Source: Soehngenia longivitae
GTDB taxonomy: Bacteria; Bacillota; Clostridia; Tissierellales; Tissierellaceae
Length of the DNA: 64,000 nucleotides
Reading direction: 5' to 3'
Assembly (NCBI RefSeq): GCF_004684055.1
Contig: NZ_SRIB01000006.1
Span: forward strand, 62,001-126,000
Each line of letters begins with the position of its first letter. Position 1 is the first letter of the stretch. Positions 54,416 to 63,799 of the stretch are shown here, piece after piece. The notes beneath the pieces were generated by a model. The model did no database searches. It saw only the letters and a list, made by a program, of their open reading frames with translations, and was not told the DNA's origin. A program made the translations under genes and the position numbers.

Positions 54416-56800
54416 ATGCAGGGAAACAAGTTAGAGCTACTAGCTCCGGCAGGGAGCATGATTGCTTTAAAAGCAGCCATAAGCAATGGTGCTGATGCGG
54501 TATATATAGGTGGGAAAAGTTTTAGTGCGCGAAAATACGCTTCAAACTTCACGGATGAAGAAATAATACAAGCTATTCAATACGTACATTTAAGAAATAA
54601 AAAGATATATGTTACAGTAAACACATTAATTGATGAAAAAGAAATTCCCGAAGCTATTAACTTTGTAAATTTTTTATATATTAATGGAGTAGATGCAGTA
54701 ATAATCCAAGATATAGGTTTATGTCAATTAGTATCGGAAAATTTTCCAGATTTAGCCATACATGCTAGTACCCAAATGACCATAAACAACTTAGAAGGAT
54801 TTAAATTATTAGAAGAAATGGGAGTTAAGAGAGTAGTAGTCGCTAGAGAAATGCCACTAGAAGAGATCAAGAGAATAAGAAACAATGTTAATATTGAAAT
54901 AGAAGCTTTCATACATGGTGCACTTTGTTTTTCATATTCTGGACAATGCCTAATGAGTAGCTTGATAGGTGGAAGAAGTGGAAACAGAGGAGCTTGTGCC
55001 CAACCTTGCAGAAAAAAATATTGTATCTACAGCTCAGAAAAAAAGGTTGAATCAGATGCTAACTACTATTTAAGTACAAGAGATCTAAACACAATTGATT
55101 ATTTAGAAGAACTTATAGAGGCTGGGGTTACATCTTTTAAGATAGAAGGTAGAATGAAGAGACCTGAGTATGTAGCCATTGCATGTTCTGTGTATAGAAA
55201 AAGCTTGGATGGAGAATTAATTAATGATGATGATAAAAAGAACTTATATGAAATATTCAACAGGAAATTCACAAAAGGCATTATGTTAGGAGATTATGGG
55301 GCTAAACTGATGGCTATAGATAGACCTAATAATAGAGGAGTAGTCATTGGGAAAGTAATTGAAACAAATAATAATAATAAGGTAAAAGTTAAATTGCTTG
55401 ATAAAATAAGTATTGGGGATGGACTTGAATTTTTAAATATCAAAGGAGAAACTGTAGGATTTATATCTAAGTCTGATGGTTGTGTAAATGATATAATTGA
55501 GTTCGATATAAAAAACATAAAGAATAAATCTAATGTCATCAGAACTTCTAATAAAAAACTAATCAATAAGGCTATTAAAAGCTATGAAGTAGAGAGTAAA
55601 ATCCCAATATCTTTCATCGCAAAATTGAAAACAGGTAAAAAAGCGACATTAGAATTGAATTTTGATAATAATAAGATTGAAGTAGTTTCTAAAGAAATAA
55701 TAGAAGAAGCAAAAAATATTCCATTAAATTATCAGATAGTAGAAAAACAACTATCTAAACTAGGGAATACACCATTTTACTTAGAAAATTTAGAATGCGA
55801 AATAGACGATGATGCATTTTTAGACATTAAACTCATCAATGAAATGAGAAGAGAAGCTATTGGGAAAATACTAAATAAAATTACTAATATACAAAGCAGG
55901 AAAGAAATAAATTTAAAAGAAACTTTGGCGGAAGCGAAACCACATATTAAAAAGAAATCTAAAGCTAAAATAGAAGTAAAAATTAGTTCGCAAAGACAAT
56001 TTGATGAAATTGATTTTTCTAAAATAAACAGAATAATCTTTGATTTTAAAGAAAATATTGAGGAAAATTTACTTACAGCTAAGAGAAACAATGTAGAAAC
56101 GTTTCTCTCAACAGGCATCGTAGTGTATGAAAGTGAAATTGAGGATTTCAATAATACAATAGATGAGTTTAATGATTTACTAGATGGGATTGCAGTTTCA
56201 AATCTAGGAATGCTTTACCATATTCTTAACAATTTTGACAAAAAAATATTAGCTGACATAGGATTAAATATTTTTAATTCATATTCAGCAAATTTGTTGA
56301 TAAATAAAGGGATAGACACGGTAATTCTTTCACCAGAATTGAATTTAAATCAGATTAAATACATGTCAAATAAAATAGAAGGCAATTTAAGCTATGCCGT
56401 ATACGGTTACTTGCCAGCGATGATTGCTAGAAATTGTCCGTTTGCTACGGTTAAGGGATGCGTTGATGAAAAGAATTGTGTTAATTGCACTTATAGAAGT
56501 GGTTATTATTTAAAAGACGAAAAAGGATATTTTTTCCGCGTTCAAAAAAACAATAACCATAGCGTTATTTATAATTCCATGCCGCTTATGATATTAGAAG
56601 AAATTGAAGAACTTAATAGAGCAGGAATAGAGTGGTTTAGATTGAATTTTACATTTGAGGAAAATATAGATGAGATAATCGATATTTATTATGAATTTAT
56701 GAATGAGAAAATAACGAAAAAAGAAGTTAGCAATTTTGTAGAAAATTTCAAAAAGAAACAGCAGATAACAAAAGGACATATAAATAGAGGTATATTGTAG
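54416..56800 (+). CDS. U32 family peptidase with DUF3656-like extension
   Basis: A 794-residue U32 protein. The N-terminal half is the TIM-barrel-like U32 domain (ELLAPAGSMIALKAAISNGA, GKSFSARKYA, ALCFSYSGQCLMSS, GNRGACAQPCRK, with cysteine ligands for an iron-sulfur cluster). A DUF3656-like middle and a second barrel-like part with CTYRSGYYL follow. Related proteins hydroxylate rRNA or prephenate-derived tRNA bases; RlhA (23S C2501 hydroxylation) is a close relative. A peptidase function is the historical name. ATG 54416 is in a run with zapA and mutS2. Confidence 0.88.
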   Translation: MQGNKLELLAPAGSMIALKAAISNGADAVYIGGKSFSARKYASNFTDEEIIQAIQYVHLRNKKIYVTVNTLIDEKEIPEAINFVNFLYINGVDAVIIQDIGLCQLVSENFPDLAIHASTQMTINNLEGFKLLEEMGVKRVVVAREMPLEEIKRIRNNVNIEIEAFIHGALCFSYSGQCLMSSLIGGRSGNRGACAQPCRKKYCIYSSEKKVESDANYYLSTRDLNTIDYLEELIEAGVTSFKIEGRMKRPEYVAIACSVYRKSLDGELINDDDKKNLYEIFNRKFTKGIMLGDYGAKLMAIDRPNNRGVVIGKVIETNNNNKVKVKLLDKISIGDGLEFLNIKGETVGFISKSDGCVNDIIEFDIKNIKNKSNVIRTSNKKLINKAIKSYEVESKIPISFIAKLKTGKKATLELNFDNNKIEVVSKEIIEEAKNIPLNYQIVEKQLSKLGNTPFYLENLECEIDDDAFLDIKLINEMRREAIGKILNKITNIQSRKEINLKETLAEAKPHIKKKSKAKIEVKISSQRQFDEIDFSKINRIIFDFKENIEENLLTAKRNNVETFLSTGIVVYESEIEDFNNTIDEFNDLLDGIAVSNLGMLYHILNNFDKKILADIGLNIFNSYSANLLINKGIDTVILSPELNLNQIKYMSNKIEGNLSYAVYGYLPAMIARNCPFATVKGCVDEKNCVNCTYRSGYYLKDEKGYFFRVQKNNNHSVIYNSMPLMILEEIEELNRAGIEWFRLNFTFEENIDEIIDIYYEFMNEKITKKEVSNFVENFKKKQQITKGHINRGIL

Positions 56801-56811
56801 GGGTGAATTGC

Positions 56812-59193
56812 TTGAATGATAAAAGCTTAAGAGTACTAGAGTATGAAAAAATAATAAATAAATTAAAAGAACAATGTATAACTTTTTTGGGTAAAAATTT
56901 ATCTGATAATTTGTCGCCAAATACTGACTTGATTAAAATTCAAGAAATGCTTGATGAAACAGAAGAAGCATATAAAATGATATTACGGATAGGTAGACCA
57001 CCCTTATCTGAGATTGAACAAGTTGATGATTATTTAAAAAGGGCGATGATTGGGGGTTCTTTAACACCGTATGGGCTAATTCAAATATCTAGAGTGTTAA
57101 AAGTTTCAAGAGAGTTAAAGACATATATTCTCTCACAAAAAGAAAACCTTAAAACTGAATTCACTATTTTTGAAGAATTAGCAAATCAAATAACAGTGTT
57201 AAAAATTCTTGAAGATAAAATTGGGAATGCAATTTTAAGCGAGGATGAAATATCTGATAATGCGAGTGTTAAACTTAGAGACATAAGAAGAAAAATCAGA
57301 GCCAAAAATGATAGTATTAAAGATAAACTTAATAGTATACTCAATAGTCTCTCAAATAAAAAATATTTACAAGATAATATCGTGACAATTAGGGATGGAA
57401 GATATGTTATACCTGTAAAAGCTGAAAACAAATCAAGTGTTGCAGGAATCGTACATGACGTATCATCTAGTGGAGCTACTACTTTTATTGAGCCTTTAGC
57501 AGTTGTAGAACTCAATAATGAAATAAGGGAATTGGAAATTGAGGAACAGAAGGAAATTGAACGAGTGCTCATGGAATTATCACAATTTGTATCACAAAGT
57601 GTAGATCTTATAAAAATAAATCAAGACACAATTGCATATTTAGATTTTATATTTGCCAAAGCAAAATTAGCTATTGATTTAGATGCTTCAAAACCAGAAC
57701 TTAATAAAAATGGGTATTTAAATTTCAAAAAGGCAAGGCACCCGTTATTAGAAGGAAATGTAGTTCCTATTGATGTATATATTGGAGATGAGTTTAAAAC
57801 TTTAGTTATCACTGGACCGAATACAGGAGGTAAAACAGTAACTTTAAAAACCGTAGGCTTACTTACGTTGATGGGGCAATCAGGTCTTTTTATACCAGCG
57901 TCAGAGAATTCGAATCTAGCAGTATTTGATTATGTTGCTGCGGATATTGGAGATGAGCAAAGTATTGAACAGAATTTGTCTACTTTTTCATCTCATATGA
58001 AAAATATTGTGCAAATATTAAATGAGGTAAAGGATAATTCACTTGTTTTATTTGATGAATTAGGTGCGGGAACAGATCCAGTTGAAGGCGCTGCTCTTGC
58101 AATGGCTATTTTAAATGAGTTAAGAAGTAAAGAAATAAGAACGATTGCGACTACACATTATAGTCAGTTGAAAATATATGCGCTGACTACTGAAAAGGTA
58201 AAAAATGCTTCTATGGAATTTGATGTCGAAACTTTAAGCCCAACATATAAGCTTCTCATAGGATTACCAGGGAAATCAAATGCTTTTGAAATTTCTAAAA
58301 GGCTTGGATTATCTGATAATATTGTTGAAAATGCCAAAGAATTAATGTCAAAGGAAAACATTGAATTTGAAGAAGTTTTAAAATCAATTGATCAGGATAG
58401 AAAGATAATAGAATCTGAAAAAATAGAAATTGAAAATTTGAAAAAAGCTTTAAAGAGAATGGAAAAAGAGTTGCTATTAGAAAGGAAGAAGATGCTTGAT
58501 GAAAAAGAAAAAATAATCATCGAAGCTAAGCAAAATGCTTTAAAAGTTTTAGATGATGCGAACAAACAAGCAGATGATTTAGTAAGACAAATAAGAGAGA
58601 TCTTCTTTGAATTAGATAGAGAAAAACAAAACAAAATTACAGAAGTAAAAAAAGATTTATCTTCAAAAATCGATAGACTGGAACAACAAATAATCGAAGC
58701 AAACAAAAACGTGAAACATACAAAATCAATAAAAAAAGTTAAAATTGGGCAGACAATCAAAGTCAACAATATTAACCAGATAGGTACTGTACTTACTCTT
58801 CCTGATGAAAAGGGAAATCTAGATGTACAAGTTGGAATTATGAAAATTAATGTAAATATTTCGGAATTATCAAGTACTGATGATGATATAATTAATGATC
58901 AAAAATCACAAAAAAGGTTAGATAAAAAAACCTTAACAAAGGCTAAAAATATCAAAAAGGAATTAGATTTACGAGGATACGACATAGAAAATGCCATTAT
59001 GGAAATAGACAAATATTTAGATGATGCTTACTTAGCTGGACTTAATGAGGTTTTAATCATTCATGGAAAAGGTACAGGTGTACTTAGAGAAGGAATAAGA
59101 TCTTATTTGAATAAAAATAAACATGTTGAGAGTATAAGATATGGAGAATACAATGAAGGTGGGGATGGGGTTACAGTAGTTAAACTTAAATAA
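56812..59193 (+). CDS. mutS2: MutS2 endonuclease/ribosome rescue ATPase
   Basis: MutS-like ATPase with C-terminal Smr domain. Walker A reads GPNTGGKTVTLKT; the signature DEQSIEQNLSTFSSH and LFDELGAGTDP follow. After a long coiled coil and a KOW-like segment (IKVNNINQIGTVLTLPD) the Smr domain has LDLRGYDIENA and IIHGKGTGVL. Known roles are ribosome collision splitting and limiting recombination. 793 residues is usual. The start is TTG at 56812, six bases after AGGGGTG; GTG 56803 has no site. Confidence 0.95.
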   Translation: MNDKSLRVLEYEKIINKLKEQCITFLGKNLSDNLSPNTDLIKIQEMLDETEEAYKMILRIGRPPLSEIEQVDDYLKRAMIGGSLTPYGLIQISRVLKVSRELKTYILSQKENLKTEFTIFEELANQITVLKILEDKIGNAILSEDEISDNASVKLRDIRRKIRAKNDSIKDKLNSILNSLSNKKYLQDNIVTIRDGRYVIPVKAENKSSVAGIVHDVSSSGATTFIEPLAVVELNNEIRELEIEEQKEIERVLMELSQFVSQSVDLIKINQDTIAYLDFIFAKAKLAIDLDASKPELNKNGYLNFKKARHPLLEGNVVPIDVYIGDEFKTLVITGPNTGGKTVTLKTVGLLTLMGQSGLFIPASENSNLAVFDYVAADIGDEQSIEQNLSTFSSHMKNIVQILNEVKDNSLVLFDELGAGTDPVEGAALAMAILNELRSKEIRTIATTHYSQLKIYALTTEKVKNASMEFDVETLSPTYKLLIGLPGKSNAFEISKRLGLSDNIVENAKELMSKENIEFEEVLKSIDQDRKIIESEKIEIENLKKALKRMEKELLLERKKMLDEKEKIIIEAKQNALKVLDDANKQADDLVRQIREIFFELDREKQNKITEVKKDLSSKIDRLEQQIIEANKNVKHTKSIKKVKIGQTIKVNNINQIGTVLTLPDEKGNLDVQVGIMKINVNISELSSTDDDIINDQKSQKRLDKKTLTKAKNIKKELDLRGYDIENAIMEIDKYLDDAYLAGLNEVLIIHGKGTGVLREGIRSYLNKNKHVESIRYGEYNEGGDGVTVVKLK

Positions 59194-59201
59194 TCATTGT
59201 A

Positions 59202-59232
59202 ATTATCAAAATATTGATATATTATTGATAAT
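59202..59232. promoter_or_regulatory. Inverted repeat upstream of argS
   Basis: ATTATCAA at 59202-59209 and TTGATAAT at 59225-59232 form an eight-base inverted repeat just before an AT-rich promoter-like stretch and the argS ribosome site. It may be an operator; no known box fits well. Confidence 0.35.
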
Positions 59233-59266
59233 ATAACTTTAACAAATACCAAAAGGAGGAATTTAC

Positions 59267-60967
59267 TTGATAGATTTTAAAGAAGAACTTATTAGTCTAC
59301 TCAAGCAGAATATAGATAGCTTAACACATGAGGAGATAGGAAAATTAATTGAAATACCACCATCTTATGATATGGGAGATTTTGCATTCCCTGTATTTAA
59401 ACTTGCAAAAGAATATAAAAAAGCGCCTAATATAATCGCAAAAGAATTAGAAAGCAAATTGGCTAACAATGTAAATTTTGAAAGAATCGAAGCTGTAGGA
59501 CCTTATTTGAACTTTTTTATCAATAAAGAAAAACTAGCTTCTGAAGTCTTAAATGAAATAAAAGAAAAGAAAGATAAATATGGTTCAACTAATGTAGGAG
59601 AAGGGAAAAAAGTTATTGTAGAATTTTCATCTCCTAATATTGCGAAACCATTTCACATTGGACATATAAGATCAACTGTCATAGGGAATTCATTATCTAA
59701 AATATATAAATTTTTAGGATTTGATGTTGTCACAATAAACCATTTAGGCGATTATGGAACACAATTTGGTATGCTTATATCTGCATACAAAAGATGGGGC
59801 GACAAAGAAATTATTGAGAAAGATCCAATAAGAGAATTATTGAAACTTTACGTTAGATTCAACTCTGAAGCAGAGAACAATCCTGAATTGATGGAAGAAG
59901 CAAGACACTGGTTTAAAAAGCTTGAAGACAAAGATGAAGAGGCACTGAATCTTTGGAAATGGATACGAGATATTAGTTTAAAGGAGTTTAATAGAGTATA
60001 TGATCTATTAAATATTAAATTTGATTCATATGCGGGTGAAAGTTTTTATTCTGATAAAATGCCGGCAGTTGTTGAAGAAATGAAAGAGAAGGGGTTATTA
60101 AAAGAATCAGAAGGTGCACTCATCGTAGATTTAGAACCTTATGGAATGCCACCTGCCTTGATAATGAAGAAAGACGGTTCTACATTATATACAACAAGAG
60201 ATATTGCTGCAGCAATATATAGAAAAGAACATTATGATTTTTATAAAAATATCTATGTGGTTGCATCTCAGCAAAATTTGCATTTTAAAGCATGGATTAA
60301 GATACTTGAGCTTATGGGATACGAATGGGCCCGTGATTGCATACATGTTCCCTTTGGAATGGTAAGTTTAGAAGAAGGAACTTTGTCCACTCGTAAAGGA
60401 AGAGTTGTATTTTTAGAAGATGTATTGAATACAGCTATAGAAAGAACTAAAGAAGTAATAGAAGAAAGAAATCCTAATCTTCCAAATAAAGAAGAAGTAG
60501 CTAAACAAGTGGGTATAGGAGCCGTAGTGTTTCAAGAGCTATTCAATCAAAGGATTAAAGACTATACTTTTAGCTGGGAAAGGACTCTAAGTTTTGAAGG
60601 GGAGACAGGACCATATGTACAATATACTCATGCGAGAGCAAATTCTTTGTTGGAAAAAGGCAATTATGACCAATCATACGAAATATCATATAAGGATTTA
60701 ACTAAAGAAGAAGAAACTAATATTTTAAGGAACCTATATGGATTTTCAGAGGTAATTATAGATTCAATGGAAAAAAATGAACCATATTTTATAACAAGAC
60801 ATATATTAGAACTAGCTAAATTATTTAATAAATATTATAATTCTACTTCTATTATAGTTGAAGACGAGAAACTAAAACAAACTAGATTATCTCTTGTCTA
60901 CGCAGTTAAGACGGCAATTAAAACTGGATTATCACTACTTGGAATTGAAGCGCCAAATAAGATGTAG
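59267..60967 (+). CDS. argS: Arginine--tRNA ligase
   Basis: Class I synthetase, 566 residues. HIGH motif in SSPNIAKPFHIGHIRS; the KMSKS region reads LSTRKG, as usual for ArgRS without the canonical sequence. GPYVQYTHARANSLL belongs to the DALR anticodon-binding domain. An Add-1 domain with YDMGDFAFPVFKLAKE begins the protein. TTG 59267 follows AAAGGAGG. It converges with the small minus-strand gene at 60975. Confidence 0.97.
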   Translation: MIDFKEELISLLKQNIDSLTHEEIGKLIEIPPSYDMGDFAFPVFKLAKEYKKAPNIIAKELESKLANNVNFERIEAVGPYLNFFINKEKLASEVLNEIKEKKDKYGSTNVGEGKKVIVEFSSPNIAKPFHIGHIRSTVIGNSLSKIYKFLGFDVVTINHLGDYGTQFGMLISAYKRWGDKEIIEKDPIRELLKLYVRFNSEAENNPELMEEARHWFKKLEDKDEEALNLWKWIRDISLKEFNRVYDLLNIKFDSYAGESFYSDKMPAVVEEMKEKGLLKESEGALIVDLEPYGMPPALIMKKDGSTLYTTRDIAAAIYRKEHYDFYKNIYVVASQQNLHFKAWIKILELMGYEWARDCIHVPFGMVSLEEGTLSTRKGRVVFLEDVLNTAIERTKEVIEERNPNLPNKEEVAKQVGIGAVVFQELFNQRIKDYTFSWERTLSFEGETGPYVQYTHARANSLLEKGNYDQSYEISYKDLTKEEETNILRNLYGFSEVIIDSMEKNEPYFITRHILELAKLFNKYYNSTSIIVEDEKLKQTRLSLVYAVKTAIKTGLSLLGIEAPNKM

Positions 60968-60990
60968 ACCTTATCTAATTAGATAAGGTC
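60967..60990. terminator. Palindromic bidirectional terminator after argS
   Basis: A perfect 24-base palindrome (GACCTTATCTAA and its complement) at the argS stop. It contains the stop codon and last codons of the small gene on the other strand. Confidence 0.8.
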
Positions 60991-61190
60991 TCTTCCATTA
61001 AGTAATCTAAAAATTCTTGAGGGCTTGATTCTGATAAAGTGGCTAACTGATTTAATATATTATTTCTCAAACTTAAAAAATCTTCTATATGAGTGCTTTC
61101 TCCAGTATATTTTAGAGCTTCGAGAATTAATAACATATCATCTTTGGAGATCTCCTGGATTGATATTTTGTCAAATTCAAATTGTTTCAT
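60975..61190 (-). CDS. Small acidic hypothetical protein
   Basis: A 71-residue protein, MKQFEFDKISIQEISKDDML then LILEALKYTGESTHIEDFL, acidic and helical, without membrane segments or a family I recognise. ATG 61190 is preceded by AAAGGGGA on the minus strand, and a TATAAT-like -10 lies upstream, so it is likely real. It converges on argS and is divergent from the radical SAM gene. Its final codons lie in the terminator palindrome. Function unknown. Confidence 0.7.
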   Translation of the reverse strand: MKQFEFDKISIQEISKDDMLLILEALKYTGESTHIEDFLSLRNNILNQLATLSESSPQEFLDYLMEETLSN

Positions 61191-61297
61191 TATTTGTCCC
61201 CTTTCATAGCTTTATATTTATTATATTATATCTTTTATTGTAATTATTCAACAGAAGAATATGCTTAACAAATTATAAGAATATTTCGAGGTGCAAT

Positions 61298-63034
61298 ATG
61301 TCAATATTATTAACAACACTTAATTCAAAATTTATTCATACAAATCTTGCAATAAGATATTTAAAGAAATATGTAGAAGATATCGAGAAAATTGATATTA
61401 TTGAATTTACTATAAATCAAACAACTGAAGAAATAGCAAGGAAAATATTTATTTTAAGTCCAGATATGGTTGGCTTTTCAACATATATATGGAATCTAGA
61501 GCAAACGCTCGATGTTTGTAAACGCTTAAAAATAGTAAATCCAAACATGAAAATATTATTAGGTGGACCAGAAGTATCATTTGATAGTAAAAAATTGATG
61601 GAAGAAAATGCCTTTATTGACTACATTATATGTGAAGAAGGAGAGGAAACTTTTAAAGAACTATTACTTGGGTTTAATCTTTATAATATAGATGGATTAG
61701 TATTTAGAGATGATGGTAAGATCATAGAAAATAAGAAAAGAAAGCCAATTGAGAACCTTGATTCCATTCCATCTCCTTATATAGGAAGTGATGAAGACTT
61801 TTCTGGTAAAATTGTTTATTATGAAGCTTCCAGGGGTTGCCCTTTTACTTGTGATTTTTGTCTTTCTTCTGGGAAAAGAGTAAGATTTTTTTCAGTGGAA
61901 AGAGTTTTGGAAGATATAGATTATTTAGTAAAAAAAGATGTAAAACAGATAAAATTTGTTGACAGAACATTTAATGCTAATAAAAAATTTGCAAAAGATA
62001 TTATCGATCATATCATTCAGTTAAATCCAAATGATATAAATTTTCATTTTGAATTAACAGCAAGGCTGCTTGATTTTGAGCAGATTGAATATTTAAAGAA
62101 TGTAAAGGAAGGTTTATTTCAATTTGAAATTGGGGTACAATCTACAAATGAAAAAACACTCAAGGAAATTAGTAGAAATGAAGATTATGAGAAGGTGAAA
62201 AATGTTTCATTAATGATTAAAGAGGGGGGAAATATTCATCAGCATCTAGATTTGATAATCGGACTGCCTTATGAAGATTATATGACTTTCTCAAAGTCGT
62301 TTGATGATTTATATCATATACATCCTGATAAACTTCAACTTGGGTTTCTAAAATTGTTGAAGGGTTCAAAACTTAGATTAAATCAGGAGTTACATGGATA
62401 TGTTTACTTGGATAAACCACCGTATGAGATATTGTATAATAATTATATTTCATATTCTGATATAGTAAAGTTAAAGTTCATAGAAGAAGTTGTGGAAAAA
62501 TACTACAATGAAGGGTATTTTATAAATTCTATAGAATATTTGATAAAAGTTGAATTTTCTAGGCCATTTGAGTTTTTTGAAGATTTTTCTAAATATCTGT
62601 TTTCAGTTGATTTTTTCAATACATCTCACAGCAAAAAATCATTATATCATTATCTTAATAAGTACTATAAATACAAGAACTTTGACAATTATGAAATATT
62701 AGTGGATATAATGAAATTTGATTACTTGTATTCAAAAGTGGATAATATTTTACCTGACTTTATGCAAACTTCATCAAAAATAGAATCTAACGAATTTCAT
62801 TCTATATTGAAGAATTCTAATATTATAAATAAAATGAAATATCACTCTCCTGAACAACCAACAAAAGAGATATTAAAAGATGTAAACATATGCAAGTTTA
62901 ATTATGATATTTTAGAAATAATAAAAAACCCAAAAAAAGAGTATAACCAGGACGAAAGAATTATAATTTTTGAATATAATAAAAAAGGGGTATTAAATAA
63001 ATCGAATGTTTTAGACATTATAAAAATAATATGA
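61298..63034 (+). CDS. B12-binding radical SAM protein (DUF4080-type)
   Basis: A 578-residue radical SAM enzyme. An N-terminal cobalamin-binding Rossmann domain (about 1-140) precedes the radical SAM core with the cluster motif CPFTCDFC near residue 185 in EASRGCPFTCDFCLSSG. A DUF4080-like C-terminal region follows (KLQLGFLKLLKGSKL). The reaction is unknown; related enzymes methylate or modify small molecules, lipids or bases. ATG 61298 follows GAGGTG. The membrane protein gene follows by 12 bases. Confidence 0.9.
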   Translation: MSILLTTLNSKFIHTNLAIRYLKKYVEDIEKIDIIEFTINQTTEEIARKIFILSPDMVGFSTYIWNLEQTLDVCKRLKIVNPNMKILLGGPEVSFDSKKLMEENAFIDYIICEEGEETFKELLLGFNLYNIDGLVFRDDGKIIENKKRKPIENLDSIPSPYIGSDEDFSGKIVYYEASRGCPFTCDFCLSSGKRVRFFSVERVLEDIDYLVKKDVKQIKFVDRTFNANKKFAKDIIDHIIQLNPNDINFHFELTARLLDFEQIEYLKNVKEGLFQFEIGVQSTNEKTLKEISRNEDYEKVKNVSLMIKEGGNIHQHLDLIIGLPYEDYMTFSKSFDDLYHIHPDKLQLGFLKLLKGSKLRLNQELHGYVYLDKPPYEILYNNYISYSDIVKLKFIEEVVEKYYNEGYFINSIEYLIKVEFSRPFEFFEDFSKYLFSVDFFNTSHSKKSLYHYLNKYYKYKNFDNYEILVDIMKFDYLYSKVDNILPDFMQTSSKIESNEFHSILKNSNIINKMKYHSPEQPTKEILKDVNICKFNYDILEIIKNPKKEYNQDERIIIFEYNKKGVLNKSNVLDIIKII

Positions 63035-63046
63035 GGAGAGATGTCA

Positions 63047-63787
63047 ATGGAATTGATAAAAGATATAATAGGCGTAAACAAACAAACTTTCGTAAAAACT
63101 TTAAATTCGATTAAAAGTCACTGGGAAGCACTTTTAATTGTTTTAGTATATTTGTTAATCAGTCAGATAATGTTACCACTTGTGTCAAATATTTTTAGTG
63201 GCGCGTTGAGTATTATTTCAGGAATATTGATGGCTTTGATAGAAGCAGCATTGATTTCAAGTTTTCTTTTTGTGTTGAACAACATCGTTCAGTATAATAG
63301 ATTTAGATGGAAAGATGTAATTGAAGGATTAAACTACTATTTATGGAAAGTTTATGGAATTTTATTTATATTTTTCATTGTGAACTTTATTTTATCATCA
63401 ACACTTAATTTGATTGGTAATATTGGATATTTGCTTAGTTTGATTTTTCAGCTATTTATAATATTTGCATTAAATCCTCTGCCTGAAACTATATATTTAA
63501 AGAATTATGATTCTAGAGATTCGATTTTATATTGTATAGAATTTATTAAAGAAAATTTTTTAAACTGGTTTGTCCCAAATATAGTATTTGGAGCATGTTT
63601 ATTTTTTATATTTAATATTTCAAATACAAATTTACTTGCAATAAGTGTTTCGAATTTTATACCTTTTATATTAGAACTGCTACTCATAAGTGTATTATTA
63701 TCATTTTTTATGATCTATAGAGGGCACTTATTTAAATTTTTAAGTACATCAACTAGAAGAAAAAGGCAATTCATGAATAAATTTTAG
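63047..63787 (+). CDS. Polytopic membrane protein of unknown function
   Basis: A 246-residue protein with about five to six hydrophobic segments (ALLIVLVYLLISQIML, LMALIEAALISSFLFVL and others), ending in a basic tail (STSTRRKRQFMNKF). ATG 63047 lies eight bases after AGGAG; ATG 63041 is too close. It follows the radical SAM gene by 12 bases and precedes the truncated gene by 12 bases. No family assigned with confidence. Confidence 0.75.
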   Translation: MELIKDIIGVNKQTFVKTLNSIKSHWEALLIVLVYLLISQIMLPLVSNIFSGALSIISGILMALIEAALISSFLFVLNNIVQYNRFRWKDVIEGLNYYLWKVYGILFIFFIVNFILSSTLNLIGNIGYLLSLIFQLFIIFALNPLPETIYLKNYDSRDSILYCIEFIKENFLNWFVPNIVFGACLFFIFNISNTNLLAISVSNFIPFILELLLISVLLSFFMIYRGHLFKFLSTSTRRKRQFMNKF

Positions 63788-63799
63788 GAGAGAATGCTC

